This document shows positions 13,484 to 13,596 of a stretch of DNA of 13,596 nt, one piece after another (position 1 is the stretch's first letter; the number at the start of each line of letters is the position of its first letter). The position numbers and the translations under genes are program-made. Origin of the DNA: JBBRRP01 sp964609655 (lineage in GTDB: Bacteria; Myxococcota_A; Polyangia; Polyangiales; Polyangiaceae); contig CAZSUA010000138.1 in NCBI GenBank assembly GCA_964609655.1, forward strand, positions 1-13,596. The letters are read 5' to 3'. The notes beneath the pieces are model-generated. The model had not been told where the DNA came from. It saw only the letters and a list, made by a program, of their open reading frames with translations, and did no database searches.

Positions 13484-13596
13484 CGCGAGTCAGTACGGGC
13501 AACCCACAGGCCGACGAAATCCTCAGCGGAGGCTTCCCGATGAACTCGATCAACATCGTGATGGGTCAGCCTGGGACCGGCAAAAGCATTTTCGCC
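13480..13596 (+). CDS. KaiC/RAD55-like RecA-fold ATPase, N-terminal part
   Basis: The 39 visible codons (MTRVSTGNPQADEILSGGFP, then NSINIVMGQPGTGKSIFA) carry the KaiC/RAD55 N-terminal signature: G..ADEILSGGFP followed by the Walker A GQPGTGKS (residues 29-36). The gene runs off the window at 13596, so its length and number of RecA domains are unknown. It is translationally coupled to the two-receiver regulator through an ATGA overlap. This suggests a signalling complex in which the ATPase is the output or scaffold of the receiver protein. Receiver proteins next to KaiC-like ATPases are common in bacteria lacking a full KaiABC clock; there is no sign of KaiA or KaiB here. Confidence 0.85.
   Translation, partial: MTRVSTGNPQADEILSGGFPMNSINIVMGQPGTGKSIFA

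Overview
The window is GC-rich bacterial DNA from a chromosome or a large contig. The gene repertoire most resembles a myxobacterium-like member of Myxococcota: Uma2-family nucleases, a DUF1592/1588/1585 surface protein with a Gly/Ser-rich linker, a two-receiver response regulator with a Cys-rich linker next to a KaiC-like ATPase, and a candidate sigma-54 promoter. That placement is an inference from gene content, with no rRNA or marker gene to support it. I found no tRNA, rRNA, CRISPR array or insertion sequence.

Layout. Positions 1-156 hold the C-terminal remnant of a surface-type protein. Positions 215-1515 carry two Uma2-family (DUF820) putative nucleases, each with a -10-like box very close to its start codon. 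Positions 1571-3624 are a run of decayed genes: an SRPBCC protein with a large deletion and a frameshift, a cupin without a start codon, the tail of an alpha/beta hydrolase, and a DUF1592-type c-type-cytochrome-associated protein that has lost its N-terminal domains and carries two single-base frameshifts. Positions 3924-5600 encode a complete Tat-exported PhoD-like alkaline phosphatase, convergent with a glutathione S-transferase-like gene (5635-6279, minus strand).

The most interesting part is 6579-10598, a tightly coupled plus-strand operon that looks like arsenosugar biosynthesis. It contains the radical SAM enzyme ArsS; a fusion of an ArsC/LMW-phosphatase-like domain to a complete methylthioadenosine-phosphorylase (MTAP)-like domain; a DUF2064/TIGR04282-type glycosyltransferase ending in the stump of a second GT2 domain; and a fatty acid hydroxylase/sterol desaturase-like membrane protein. 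ATGA or TGATG overlaps join arsS to the fusion and the glycosyltransferase to the hydroxylase. The chemical reasoning is appealing. ArsS makes a 5'-deoxy-5'-dimethylarsinoyl-adenosine, an arsenic analogue of MTA, and an MTAP-like enzyme would remove its adenine. The fused ArsC-like domain has Ser where the nucleophilic Cys should be but keeps three other Cys, which suggests arsenic binding rather than catalysis. No arsM is visible in the window.

Downstream are an unrecognised 129-residue protein behind a near-consensus sigma-54 (-24/-12) promoter and a hairpin that includes its Shine-Dalgarno sequence, a transglutaminase-like protein lacking the usual His, and a two-gene signalling unit: a double-receiver regulator (second receiver Asp to Glu) overlapping a KaiC/RAD55-like ATPase gene that runs off the window end.
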